Origin: CAVVEC01 sp963770485
Lineage (GTDB): Bacteria > Acidobacteriota > Terriglobia > Terriglobales > Acidobacteriaceae
Reading direction: 5' to 3'
DNA length: 64,000 nucleotides
Assembly (NCBI GenBank): GCA_963770485.1
Contig: CAVYPX010000009.1
Coordinates: 248,001 to 312,000 of the forward strand
Made by a program: the position numbers and the translations under genes. Below the pieces are notes generated by a model. It saw only the letters and a list, made by a program, of their open reading frames with translations. It ran no database searches and was not told the origin of the DNA. This document shows positions 1-8,466 of the stretch, in pieces; the first letter of the stretch is position 1, and every line of letters starts with the position of its first letter.

Positions 1-386
1 CGGCGGTCGAGCAGCTCATGCGCGATGCCGTGGCCCTGGATCGTGCGGGAGCGGCCTGCATTTACCTCGAAGGAATCCCGCGCGAAGTCGCAGCTCTGAT
101 TACAGCGGAAGTTGCGACTCCGACGATCGGCATTGGCGCCGGCCCGCAGTGCGATGGCCAAGTGCTCGTTTTCCACGACATTCTGAACCTGACCTTCGGT
201 CCCCCGGCCAAGTTCGTGCGCCGGTACGGGGACGCTGCTGCGCTGATCAGCGACGCGGTACAGGCCTTCCGCGCCGATGTGATCTCACATCAGTATCCCT
301 CGGACCGCGAGTCTTATCATTTGCCTAAAGAAACGCAACAGTCGTTAGAGACGGTGCTGGAGCGCAAACGGGGGATGCGGCGATAG
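1..386 (+). CDS. panB: 3-methyl-2-oxobutanoate hydroxymethyltransferase, C-terminal part (5' partial)
   Basis: The window opens inside this gene; the frame is open from base 3 and leaves 127 residues. PanB transfers a hydroxymethyl group from methylene-tetrahydrofolate to ketoisovalerate, the first committed step to pantothenate and coenzyme A, in the cytoplasm. Visible family signatures are YLEGIPREVA, the GIGAGPQCDGQVLVFHD block that shapes the active site, and the PAKFVRRY stretch near the C-terminus. A lipoprotein gene follows after 11 bp and panC after that on the same strand, so this is a pantothenate operon with an extra gene in the middle. Only the N-terminal half is missing, because of the window edge. 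Confidence 0.96.
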   Translation, partial: AVEQLMRDAVALDRAGAACIYLEGIPREVAALITAEVATPTIGIGAGPQCDGQVLVFHDILNLTFGPPAKFVRRYGDAAALISDAVQAFRADVISHQYPSDRESYHLPKETQQSLETVLERKRGMRR

Positions 387-397
387 AGCGAACCGGA

Positions 398-835
398 ATG
401 AAATACTCGTGCTTGGCGCTGACCCTCGCCCTGGTGGTTGGTTGCTCTCTTCCGCCCAAAACGGCGGCGCCGTCGGCTGCGGCGACTACTCCCGAGGCCC
501 GAATCCAGCAGATTCCATTGGCGGACCCTCAGAAATACGCCGCCATGCGGGATATGAAGGGCTGGCAAAATCCCTACCTGATCGTCAGAGTCGACGGCGT
601 GGGATTGCTGGACGCCGGCAACAACGAGCAGCAGATCGTGGATCCAGACAAGTTGCTTGAAGTGCTGGGCAAGCTGCCCGCCTCGGCATGGCCGTACGGG
701 CGCGTCGTTGCGATCCAGGAAGCTGCCGGGGCAAGGGCTGACGCAGATAAGGCCCAGCTCCGCAAGAACCGAGCCTTGGTCGCGGGCACATTGGAAAGCG
801 TGCAGGTAGTCATACAATGGGTTCCGTCGGCTTAA
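398..835 (+). CDS. small predicted lipoprotein between panB and panC
   Basis: This 145-residue protein has an N-terminal signal (MKYSCLALTLALVVGC) with a lipobox ending LVVGC, so lipid attachment at Cys16 is expected. A short Ala/Pro/Thr-rich linker follows, then a soluble domain of about 110 residues. The mature part contains PYLIVRVDGVGLLD and LGKLPASAWPYGRVVAIQEA, which I do not recognise as a named family. It starts 11 bp after the panB stop and ends 30 bp before panC, so it is probably cotranscribed, although an envelope lipoprotein has no obvious role in pantothenate synthesis. Function unknown. Confidence 0.85.
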   Translation: MKYSCLALTLALVVGCSLPPKTAAPSAAATTPEARIQQIPLADPQKYAAMRDMKGWQNPYLIVRVDGVGLLDAGNNEQQIVDPDKLLEVLGKLPASAWPYGRVVAIQEAAGARADADKAQLRKNRALVAGTLESVQVVIQWVPSA

Positions 836-865
836 GGCGAACTCCTGGAACCTGCTCAGCGCAGA

Positions 866-1708
866 ATGGAAACCTGCAAGACCATTGAAGCAATGCGTGG
901 TGCTTCCCGCGTGGCACGGCACGCAGGCCAGCGTTTGGGCTTCGTACCCACCATGGGCGCGTTGCACGAGGGCCATCTGTCGCTGGTGCGCGTCGCGAAG
1001 GCACGATGCGGTGCGGTCGCCGTGTCCATCTTCGTAAATCCCCTCCAGTTTGGGCCGAATGAAGATTTGGCCAAATATCCCCGCACCTTCGGGCGCGACT
1101 GCGCCTTGCTGGAGAAAGAAGGCGTGGATTTTTTGTTCGCGCCAGCGGTGGAAGAAATGTATCCCGCAGGAGCTGTCACCTATGTCACGGTTGAAGGTCT
1201 AAGCGAGAAACTCTGTGGTAGGTCGCGGCCAGGGCACTTTCGCGGAGTCACTACTGTGGTTGCGAAGCTCTTTCACATCGTCGAGCCGGACTTCGCCTTC
1301 TTCGGCCAGAAAGACGCGGCCCAGGCTGCCATCATCCGTCGCATGGTGCGGGACCTGAATTTTCCGGTCGAGATCGTCGTTTGCCCGATCATGCGCGAGC
1401 CGGACGGTCTGGCCATGAGCTCACGCAACGCTTACCTTGATCCGAAGGAGCGCCAGACAGCGCTGGTGCTGCACCGCTCACTGATGGAGGTAAGAAGTCG
1501 CTTCGAAAAAGGCGTGCGGAACGCAGGCAATCTGATCGAAGCTGGCAAACAAGTCTTCGCCGCGGAGCCCGCCGTTCGCCTGGATTACTTTGAAATTGTG
1601 GATCCGGACATGCTCGATCCGGTGGCAGAACTTAACCATCCTGCGCTCGTTGCTGTAGCAGGATTCGTTGGAAAAACGCGGTTGATTGACAATGTTGTGC
1701 TGTCCTGA
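866..1708 (+). CDS. panC: pantothenate synthetase
   Basis: This 280-residue protein has the usual length for PanC, which condenses pantoate and beta-alanine with ATP through a pantoyl-adenylate. The nucleotidyltransferase motif is present as PTMGALHEGH near residue 28. Other signatures are SIFVNPLQFGPNEDL, the KLF-IVEPDFAFFGQKDAAQ block, and MREPDGLAMSSRNAYL, which contains the KMSKS-like loop. The ATG at 866 is about 20 residues ahead of the first conserved block, normal for the family. It is the last gene of the pan cluster; a palindromic repeat and a convergent methyltransferase gene follow. The enzyme is cytoplasmic. Confidence 0.97.
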   Translation: METCKTIEAMRGASRVARHAGQRLGFVPTMGALHEGHLSLVRVAKARCGAVAVSIFVNPLQFGPNEDLAKYPRTFGRDCALLEKEGVDFLFAPAVEEMYPAGAVTYVTVEGLSEKLCGRSRPGHFRGVTTVVAKLFHIVEPDFAFFGQKDAAQAAIIRRMVRDLNFPVEIVVCPIMREPDGLAMSSRNAYLDPKERQTALVLHRSLMEVRSRFEKGVRNAGNLIEAGKQVFAAEPAVRLDYFEIVDPDMLDPVAELNHPALVAVAGFVGKTRLIDNVVLS

Positions 1709-1729
1709 TTGAGTCAGATACCTGCTTGT

Positions 1730-1820
1730 TGTCATTCCGGGCGAAGCGAGGAATCTGCAGTTTCTTCTGGCGCTCGGCGAAACTGCAGATTCCTCGTCGC
1801 TCTAGCTCCTCGGAATGACA
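1730..1820. repeat. palindromic intergenic repeat, family with TGTCATTCCG ends
   Basis: A 91-bp element bounded by TGTCATTCCG and its exact inverse CGGAATGACA, with internal inverted arms (GCGAGGAATCTGCAG against CTGCAGATTCCTCGTCGC). Related copies lie at 22132-22226 and 33873-33958, all between genes. It separates the convergent genes panC and a methyltransferase, so its hairpin could also end transcription from both sides. That role is inferred. Confidence 0.8.
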
Positions 1821-1824
1821 ATTC

Positions 1825-2595
1825 TTATCGGTCTCCCTTCGAGCGCTTCTCTACTTCGACAATTCGCAACCACGGAAAAGTGAACAGGAAGTTGAAGCCC
1901 GTGCGAGACGCGACTGCTCCTGCGGCCTTGAAAGCCTTGACGTAATCCCCAGTATGGATGAAGTCAGAAATCAAGGCCCTGCCGCCGGGTTTGAGGACGC
2001 GAACGATCTCCCGGCAAGCCTGGTCACGCGCCGCCCGGCCCGGAATATTGTGGATGCACACGTTAGAGAGGACCACGTCGAAACTGGCGTCGGGGAACTT
2101 CATGGCCGTGGCATCGCCGTTTTGCACATCGACCTTTTCACGCATCTGCTCGATTTCCGCATTATGCAGCGTTTTGTCCATGGCGTTGCCGGAAAGATCC
2201 TTGGCGCTCCAGATATCAATGCCCACGGATTTCCCCGTGGTCAGCTTCTTCGCCGCGCCAATCATTAACAAGCCGCGCCCAGTGCCTACGTCCAGCACAG
2301 TTTCATCGCCCTCCCAATTCACCATCTTCAACATTCGGTCGCGATGACGAAACTTGCCGACCTTCGCATACAGGATCATGAGGAAGCCTTCGACCAGACA
2401 AAACGCGCCCGTCGTATAGCCCATTGGCCCCATGATGACGGTTACCGGACCGAAGTGCACAGCCGGCACGAACCACGCCAGTATTGGAAGGCCAACGCCA
2501 AACAAGAACAGGTTGCGAATGACTCCGGGTGCGTCGATTCCATAGTCAGGTTTCGATGAAGTGGCGCTCATGGCGACCCAACGAGGATAACTCAA
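1825..2595 (-). CDS. membrane-anchored class I SAM-dependent methyltransferase
   Basis: This 256-residue protein begins with two hydrophobic segments (about residues 27-45 and 52-75), followed by a Rossmann methyltransferase domain. Motif I is VLDVGTGRGLL, the acidic ligand region is VGIDIW, and motif IV is FDVVLSNVCIHNIPG. The class is certain but the substrate is not; small molecules or quinone-type lipids are possible given the membrane anchor. The coordinates use a TTG start at 2595, preceded at 9 nt by GAGGG. An ATG at 2571 is the alternative and lacks a clear ribosome binding site. The gene converges on panC across a palindromic repeat. Confidence 0.87.
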   Translation of the reverse strand: MSYPRWVAMSATSSKPDYGIDAPGVIRNLFLFGVGLPILAWFVPAVHFGPVTVIMGPMGYTTGAFCLVEGFLMILYAKVGKFRHRDRMLKMVNWEGDETVLDVGTGRGLLMIGAAKKLTTGKSVGIDIWSAKDLSGNAMDKTLHNAEIEQMREKVDVQNGDATAMKFPDASFDVVLSNVCIHNIPGRAARDQACREIVRVLKPGGRALISDFIHTGDYVKAFKAAGAVASRTGFNFLFTFPWLRIVEVEKRSKGDR

Positions 2596-2672
2596 AAAAG
2601 GGAGCCCTCGACAGCACTGAGTCCTCCATCATCCATAGCGAACGCGAAGGAATGTTGACCGGAACCCAGTTG

Positions 2673-3317
2673 TCAGTTCTCGGTTCTCAGAATCCTGGGC
2701 CCCGAGACGAATTCATTGCCCGCGATCAGGTATCGCAGGCGCAGGGCTGCGGCTTTCGTGATTCCGATCCGTGTCGTCGTCAGAACGCGCCGCACCTTGT
2801 AGCCGTCATCGGCAATGAACAGGTCGGAACGAACGCTGGTCAGGTCTTTTCCGTTGTCCCGCTCGCGCGTGATGCCGAATGCCTCGGCCAGCCGGCCGGG
2901 CCCGCTGGTCAACTTTCGCAGATCGCCGGCGCCGTTTACGGAAATGCCTCGCAATCGCCCCATTTCCTCGATTCCAGCTAGGGGTTCCACCGCGCGAAAC
3001 AGGATTCCGCCGGCGACTCCATCCGGCAAGCAGGAAACATTCAGGCAATAGTGATTTCCGTAGATGAAGTAGACATAGGCATAGCCGGGAGGCCCGAACA
3101 GCACGGCATTCCGCGCCGTGCGGCCGGCCGCTGCGTGGGCCGCCGGATCGTCCTCTCCGAGATAGGCTTCTACTTCTACGATCCTGGCAGCCAAAGCCTT
3201 CTTTGCTTCCCTTCGCACCAGCACTTTCCCCAACAGCTCGCGGCTCACACGACGCGGATCGCGATCATAAAAGCCGCGCGGCAAAGCACTTCGAAACTGG
3301 AGGATAGGGCTCGTCAA
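2673..3317 (-). CDS. 3-methyladenine DNA glycosylase (AAG/MPG family)
   Basis: This 214-residue protein matches the eukaryotic-type alkyladenine glycosylase family, which removes alkylated purines during base excision repair. Signatures are FYDRDPRRVSRELLGKVL at the N-terminus, IVEVEAYLGEDDPAAHA with the catalytic Glu, GPPGYAYVYFIYGNHYCLN, and ILFRAVEP. The start is TTG at 3317. It is well supported by an AGGAAGG ribosome binding site six bases upstream, and no in-frame ATG lies near. The protein is cytoplasmic and the gene appears to be transcribed on its own. Upstream lies a degenerate repeat element. Confidence 0.94.
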   Translation of the reverse strand: MTSPILQFRSALPRGFYDRDPRRVSRELLGKVLVRREAKKALAARIVEVEAYLGEDDPAAHAAAGRTARNAVLFGPPGYAYVYFIYGNHYCLNVSCLPDGVAGGILFRAVEPLAGIEEMGRLRGISVNGAGDLRKLTSGPGRLAEAFGITRERDNGKDLTSVRSDLFIADDGYKVRRVLTTTRIGITKAAALRLRYLIAGNEFVSGPRILRTEN

Positions 3318-3334
3318 GTTTTGCCTTCCTGTTG

Positions 3335-3443
3335 GTAGTCGGTCAGTTTGGCTCTCCGTTTTCAGATGGCGTCATCCCGAAGCCCCGCGTTTTTACCAGC
3401 GGAGCAAGGGATCTCGCGCGAAGTATTTCAAACTGGCCCACTC
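3335..3443. repeat. degenerate copy of the GTAGTGGCTCAGTTTGAT terminal-inverted-repeat element
   Basis: A 109-bp stretch begins GTAGTCGGTCAGTTTGGC and ends TTTCAAACTGGCCCACTC. These are decayed versions of the ends of the intact element at 15604-15746, with a GTCATCCCGA core just inside the left end. It fills most of the 284-bp space between the glycosylase gene and the exported protein gene at 3602. No coding sequence is evident here. Confidence 0.55.
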
Positions 3444-3601
3444 TTCCTGCCGGTGCCCTGGCTGAATCGTCACTGAGAGTCGGTCCAAAAGGTCAGTGCC
3501 GCCATAGAACTTCCGGTACAAGACTCGGAACCCGGTTTTGCCTATTGTGATGGAAAGTCTCTGGCCACTCAATCGCACCATCAACAACTTAAGGAGATTG
3601 T

Positions 3602-4168
3602 ATGCTCGGGAAAAGCCTCAAGGTTGTTTCGCTGTTGTCGCTAATGACCGCGGTCGCCGTCGCGAGTACCGTTCCTGCTGGCACCAGGCTGACCGTGCGC
3701 CTGGACTCACAAATCAATTCACGCACCGCCAAGGCTGGCCAAGCCTTCCACGCAAACCTGGCTCGCGGGCTGGTGCTTAACGGCAAGAGCATCGCCCCTG
3801 CGGGCGCACCAGTCAAAGGCAAGGTCACTTATGCGAAATCCAGCGGACGCCTGCACGATCCCGGCGAACTGACCCTGCGGCTCACTGCAGTGGAGATTAA
3901 CGGAAACATGGTCCCAGTCTCAACCACCGCTTACCACGCCAAGGGCAAGAGCCACACCAAGGGTAACGTCGAGAAAATTGGCGGCGGAGCGGCGGCAGGA
4001 GCTTTGATCGGAGGCTTGGCAGGAGGCGGTAAGGGCGCGCTGATCGGTACCGCCGCCGGAGCAGGAGCTGGGACAGGACTGGCAGCCGCGACCGGCAAAG
4101 AGGAAGCCGTGATCCACGCCGAGTCGGCACTAACGTTCACCACAACTTCGACTGCGACGATAAAGTAA
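3602..4168 (+). CDS. exported protein with glycine-zipper-like segment
   Basis: This 188-residue protein follows a strong AAGGAG ribosome binding site and starts with a signal peptide (cleavage near AVAVAS, residue 22). Residues 25-125 form a beta-rich domain (TVPAGTRLTVRLDSQINSRTAKAGQAF, then GAPVKGKVTYAKSSGRL). A Gly/Ala-rich segment at about residues 127-165 has repeated GGxxxG and GAxxG spacing (GGGAAAGALIGGLAGGGKGA), like glycine-zipper regions that insert in or pack against membranes. The location is periplasm or outer membrane by inference. No specific function can be assigned. It converges on bcp. Confidence 0.82.
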   Translation: MLGKSLKVVSLLSLMTAVAVASTVPAGTRLTVRLDSQINSRTAKAGQAFHANLARGLVLNGKSIAPAGAPVKGKVTYAKSSGRLHDPGELTLRLTAVEINGNMVPVSTTAYHAKGKSHTKGNVEKIGGGAAAGALIGGLAGGGKGALIGTAAGAGAGTGLAAATGKEEAVIHAESALTFTTTSTATIK

Positions 4169-4180
4169 TACCAGCGTGAA

Positions 4181-4220
4181 GTGTGGGGGCGCGGGGCGGT
4201 TCAGAGACCCGCCTCCACAC
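4181..4220. terminator. GC-rich hairpin between convergent genes
   Basis: The 5' arm GTGTGGGGGCG and the 3' arm CGCCTCCACAC (with flanking CCC) form an imperfect stem of about 15 bp in the 72-bp gap between the convergent exported-protein gene and bcp. There is no clear T-tract on either side, so it is a weak candidate for a bidirectional terminator. Confidence 0.35.
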
Positions 4221-4240
4221 ACGAAAGCATCAACCGCATC

Positions 4241-4702
4241 CTACGCCGCGCTCTTCAAATATGCCAGTACCTCCTCCGCATGGCCTTCCGGCTTCACTTT
4301 GCGGAAGACATGTTTGATCTTCCCGTCCGGGCCAATGATGAACGTTGTCCGCACCACGCCCATCACCTTCTTGCCATACATGTTCTTCTCCTGGATGACA
4401 CCGTAGAGGTTGCAGACTTTCTTGTCGGCATCGCCGAGCAGCGTAAACGGCAAGCTGAACTTCTCCTCGAATTTCTTTTGCGCCGCGGAGTTATCCGGCG
4501 AAATGCCCAAAACCACCGCGTCTGTCTTTTCGATCTTCTTGTGTGAATCGCGGAACTCACAGGCTTCAATGGTGCAGCCGGGAGTGTCGGCTCTGGGATA
4601 AAAATAGAGCACGACGTACTTTCCGCGAAAATCCTTGAGCGAAACCGGCTTGCCATTCTGGTCGGGCAAAGTAAACTCCGGGGCTTTATCATTGATATCC
4701 AT
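4241..4702 (-). CDS. bcp: thioredoxin-dependent peroxiredoxin Bcp/PrxQ
   Basis: This 153-residue cytoplasmic thiol peroxidase reduces hydrogen and organic peroxides. The start ATG at 4702 has a GGGAGGGAGAG ribosome binding site upstream. Signatures are KAPEFTLPDQNG, the active-site block YFYPRADTPGCTIEACEFRD with peroxidatic Cys (PGCT) and a second Cys five residues later, as in two-cysteine PrxQ proteins, and the VVRTTFIIGPDGKI strand. Its start codon overlaps that of the divergent gene on the other strand within a single CCATGG site, so the two promoters must lie inside each other's coding sequence. Confidence 0.96.
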   Translation of the reverse strand: MDINDKAPEFTLPDQNGKPVSLKDFRGKYVVLYFYPRADTPGCTIEACEFRDSHKKIEKTDAVVLGISPDNSAAQKKFEEKFSLPFTLLGDADKKVCNLYGVIQEKNMYGKKVMGVVRTTFIIGPDGKIKHVFRKVKPEGHAEEVLAYLKSAA

Positions 4703-6170
4703 GGGTGTCTCTCCCTCCCGCTCAACGTTATACCTTACCGGCCGCCGGGTCGTCATCCCGGGCGCACTGGCATTGATCCTCGGGCTGACAGTCGTTGTTC
4801 TCACAATGCTGCCGCAAATTGCGCCGGCACAAATCACGCGCAGCACGAAAGTTATTAAGGGACCGCGCGCCCTGGGTCTGGTTGAACTGGCGCCGAATGG
4901 CAAAGCTCACCTGATCCCCATCACCATCCTCTACGATGGCAAGTATTACGATGCCGGCGCGTACAAGGCATCTCCCGTTCCGATGGCGCTCGAATCAGAA
5001 ACCGTTTATGAAGGGATTCGCACGGGCGTTTCCCAGGGACTGTTTACCGTGACGGCCGCGCTGGAACGGAAAGTTGACAACACCTGGATTGCCGAGGGTA
5101 CGTGGCTGCCGGCGGGTTCGATTCCGCCGAAATCGGCGAATAAGCCGGCCGGGTCGTCGAAGCCTCGTGGTATGGACGAAGATGAAGGTCCACCGAAGCT
5201 GAGACGTTCCGGGCCGCAAAAAGCCAAGGCTCCGGAGACCGCGCCAGCGCCCAGCGCGCCAGCGCCCACGCCGCCAGCCCAACCGGCGGCTTCGCAGGCG
5301 GCGCCGTCATCTGCGTCCGGAGCTGCATCCAGCGCGGGTCCTGCAACCAGCACGCCAGGGGCGGCCACGGCCACAGCTACGACGGCGTCAGCATCCTCGG
5401 CGGCTCCGCCCGCAGATCAAGTAGACGCCGGTCAAACCGACAAAGACCGGCCCGTGCTACGCCGGGGCAAGCCCGCTCCTAAGCCGGCAGAATCGCCCGG
5501 CAAGCCGCTGGCGACGACGCCAAAGACGGCTGCCCATCCGCCGATAACTCCGGCTGCCTCTCCGGCGAGCCAGGTTCAGCTCATTCCCGCCATTTCCGAC
5601 GCCGACGGTCCCGAACCTCGTCCCTATACCTATAGTCTGAAGCCGGAAGAAGAGCAGCAATTCCGCAGCAAGATGCTGGCGCTGGCGGCTGAGGAGATCC
5701 GCGCCCGCGCTAAGCAACTAGCAGGCGAAACGATTGCCTCGCCGCCGCCCCATGCTTCCTCGCCCCGGGCTAAAGCGGCCAAGCCAGCACAGCCCAGTTT
5801 CGAGGACGTGCAGCTTCGGGTGTTTGATCTATCGAACAGCAACGAGCCCGAGGCGGTGCTGACCGCTAAGGCGCAGCTTCCCCGGCGGACCGGTGGGAAG
5901 GAGAGCGCAGCGCCAGACCTGCAGTATTTCGTCACCCTGGTGGCCAGGCAAGATATCAACGGTGATTTTCACAAGGCGTTGGCGAACGTGACGGACACAC
6001 AACACCTGGATGTCCTGCCCCGGTTCGAGTTGATTGACGCGGTTGATGCCGACGGAGACGGGCGTGGCGAACTGCTCTTCCGCCAGGTGTCCGACGCGGG
6101 CACGGCGTTCGTGGTGTATCGCGTGATCGGAGACCAGTTGTGGCCGCTGTTTCAGGGCACGCCGGAATAG
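4701..6170 (+). CDS. exported Pro/Ala-rich protein of unknown function
   Basis: This 489-residue protein starts with a signal or anchor segment (RR, then a hydrophobic run over residues 17-36, cleavage near APAQ). Residues 45-140 look folded (LVELAPNGKAHLIPITILYDGKYYDAG). A long low-complexity Pro/Ala/Ser linker follows to about residue 310. The C-terminal domain of about 180 residues includes DADGDGRGELLFRQ, similar to the calcium-loop part of FG-GAP repeats. The ATG at 4701 has no good ribosome binding site but gives the best signal peptide. It overlaps the bcp start by 2 bp. Probably an envelope protein; the function is not recognisable. Confidence 0.75.
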   Translation: MGVSPSRSTLYLTGRRVVIPGALALILGLTVVVLTMLPQIAPAQITRSTKVIKGPRALGLVELAPNGKAHLIPITILYDGKYYDAGAYKASPVPMALESETVYEGIRTGVSQGLFTVTAALERKVDNTWIAEGTWLPAGSIPPKSANKPAGSSKPRGMDEDEGPPKLRRSGPQKAKAPETAPAPSAPAPTPPAQPAASQAAPSSASGAASSAGPATSTPGAATATATTASASSAAPPADQVDAGQTDKDRPVLRRGKPAPKPAESPGKPLATTPKTAAHPPITPAASPASQVQLIPAISDADGPEPRPYTYSLKPEEEQQFRSKMLALAAEEIRARAKQLAGETIASPPPHASSPRAKAAKPAQPSFEDVQLRVFDLSNSNEPEAVLTAKAQLPRRTGGKESAAPDLQYFVTLVARQDINGDFHKALANVTDTQHLDVLPRFELIDAVDADGDGRGELLFRQVSDAGTAFVVYRVIGDQLWPLFQGTPE

Positions 6171-6391
6171 TGGAGCTGGCCGCTGATGTTCACAGATTTA
6201 CCCAGATAGGACCGCTCTGAGAGGCTGTGCCTTTTTGACTTCTCGCATTCCAGGATGACATGGCATTTCACGAATTCACCCGCCCCCCAGACCTGTCATC
6301 CTGAACGAAGCCGAAGGGCCCGCCCAGCCGGAGCGAAGCCTGCGGTGTCGGGTCGACCAATGGCGCGAACCGCTTTAATGCTATTACATTC

Positions 6392-6421
6392 AAAAGCCCC
6401 TTCCAGCAGCAGAAGGGGCTT
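6392..6421 (-). terminator. intrinsic terminator of the TPR lipoprotein gene
   Basis: Perfect 10-bp arms (AAGCCCCTTC and GAAGGGGCTT) surround an 8-nt loop, followed on the minus strand by a short T run. It lies 20 bp past the stop of the minus-strand TPR gene and closes the tgt-to-TPR gene run. The rest of the 6171-6391 gap holds only a fragment resembling the TGTCATCCNGAGCGAAG palindromic repeats near 6295-6350, and no gene. Confidence 0.75.
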
Positions 6422-6441
6422 CCATATCAGAAACAAAGAAA

Positions 6442-7257
6442 CTATTTGCCCGATGAATCCATGGTGATGCCCTGTGCGCCGGGCTGCTTCTCGGCCTTGG
6501 CCTTTTTCGTAGCCATGGTCTTATCCACCCAATCATCGGCGGTCTTCAAATCGGCGGCGCGGGCCGCAGGATCATCGCATTCCACGTCCGCTCTCTCGCG
6601 ATACATCAGGTTCATATAGGCCATGGCATCGTCGTAATCAGGGCGCAGTTGGAGCGCCTTATTGAGAGCATCAATACCGTCCTGAATGTTGGCCGAATTC
6701 TTCTCTTTGAGCAGCGCGCAGACCTTCTTGTCCTTCAGCGGCTCTTCCGGCTTGAGTCCTAACTTGGCGCGTTCTTCCATGCGCGGCTGATAGGTCTGGG
6801 TCCAGTCGATTACGCCGACTGAGTAATACGGTTCAGGATCATTGGGATCGATTTCCAGCGCCTTGCGGTAGTAGGTCTTGGCGTCGTCGAATTTCTTCAT
6901 CTGCAGATAGATGTAAGCAATTCCCTTGACGCTATTGATGTTCTTGGGATCGCGCTCCAAAACTGCCTTATATTGGTCAATCGCCTGCTGCCCGAGGCGG
7001 GCGTTGTCTTCCGCTTCGACGCCTGGAATGTATTGCTGCGCGTACGCGGTGGCCAGGTAAAGGCGAGCGTTCAACAGACTGGGATCCAGTGTCACCGCCT
7101 GCTGGAAGTGCTCAATGGCCTCTTCATATCTAGCGTTCTTGTAGGAATTGACGCCCTTGTTCAACTGGTCGCGCGCCTTCAACTTGTCGCAACCAGCGGA
7201 GGAAAGCAGCACGCAACCGACTGCCATGAGCGCCAGCACTCGTATGTTTTTTTTCAT
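6442..7257 (-). CDS. TPR-repeat lipoprotein
   Basis: This 271-residue protein has a lipoprotein signal (MKKNIRVLALMAVGC, lipobox LLSSAGC with Cys23). Tetratricopeptide repeats follow: about residues 30-70 (ARYEEAIEHFQQAVTLDPS), 85-130 (AIDQYKAVLERDPKNIN), 120-155 (KFDDAKTYYRKALEIDPNDPEP) and 195-225 (GIDALNKALQLRPDYDDA). The C-terminus is Lys-rich. TPR lipoproteins act as scaffolds in envelope complexes. Lying directly after the TonB-ExbBD genes, this one may help that machinery or its substrate system, by inference. It ends in an intrinsic terminator. Confidence 0.9.
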   Translation of the reverse strand: MKKNIRVLALMAVGCVLLSSAGCDKLKARDQLNKGVNSYKNARYEEAIEHFQQAVTLDPSLLNARLYLATAYAQQYIPGVEAEDNARLGQQAIDQYKAVLERDPKNINSVKGIAYIYLQMKKFDDAKTYYRKALEIDPNDPEPYYSVGVIDWTQTYQPRMEERAKLGLKPEEPLKDKKVCALLKEKNSANIQDGIDALNKALQLRPDYDDAMAYMNLMYRERADVECDDPAARAADLKTADDWVDKTMATKKAKAEKQPGAQGITMDSSGK

Positions 7258-7412
7258 TGCCTTATGACTCTCCCTCGCCAGGAAAACGACGTCAGAAAAA
7301 TTGAGACACGTCCAGCCCGACCGCGCACGACCGCTTCGGGTACAGTTGGTCGGTGACTGCGCCAACCATGCGCGTCCCGCTGTGGTAAATGAAAATCTCC
7401 GACCGCGCGTCT

Positions 7413-7856
7413 CTAGCCGCCGGCCTCGATCTTGGCCGTGATCAGACCCACCTTGTCTACGCCCGACGCATGGGCAATGTCAATGACATTGGCTACGTCA
7501 GCAAACGGCACGTTGTCATCACCCTTGACGAACATCACTTTCTCGGCGCGGGTTTTGAAAATATCGGTCAGGCGTCCCTGCAGGCCTTCCCAAGTGGTGT
7601 CTTCCTGGTTGATTTTCAGTCCCGGCTCCTGCCCCGGCCCACGATCGATCAACTGAACCACGATCGTGCGGTCCGGGGTGTTGTTCTTGGGCGCGTTCGG
7701 CGGTGGCGGCTGAGGTACCAGCGCCTCCAGTCCCTTGGGGGTCAACGGCGTGATGACCATGAAGATGATCAGCAACACCAGAAGGACGTCAATCATCGGC
7801 GTCATGTTAATGCTTGCAATTTGCGACCCGCCCCCACCACTAACTCCCATTCCCAT
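7413..7856 (-). CDS. exbD: ExbD/TolR-family biopolymer transport protein (second copy)
   Basis: This 147-residue protein has the ExbD architecture: a short Gly-rich cytoplasmic N-terminus, one membrane helix at about residues 18-42, and a periplasmic domain. The helix motif is INMTPMIDVLLVLLIIFMV, with the Asp that carries protons in ExbD/TolR (PMID). The periplasmic part shows VVQLIDRGPGQEPGLKIN and VMFVKGDDNVPFADVANVIDIAHASGVDKVGLIT. It starts 12 bp after the other exbD, so the two are translated together and probably form a heteromeric partner of ExbB. Confidence 0.94.
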   Translation of the reverse strand: MGMGVSGGGGSQIASINMTPMIDVLLVLLIIFMVITPLTPKGLEALVPQPPPPNAPKNNTPDRTIVVQLIDRGPGQEPGLKINQEDTTWEGLQGRLTDIFKTRAEKVMFVKGDDNVPFADVANVIDIAHASGVDKVGLITAKIEAGG

Positions 7857-7868
7857 AAGATCTCTCCT

Positions 7869-8327
<459 letters not shown>

Positions 8328-8466
8328 ACCTGTCTCTCCTGCCCGCCAGATTCCGCGCCGCCAGCCCCGTGAACCGATGTTCCCTCAGGGTTCAAAACCG
8401 GGCGCCGAAGGACTCTCCGGCGCCAGGCCAGCAACTCAGGGTCGAAGCCAATCCCGCTTACAACGC

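Noticed and set aside
3332..3550. 72-codon open frame upstream of the exported protein gene
   Set aside because: It lies across the degenerate repeat copy and has a composition typical of translated repeat DNA.
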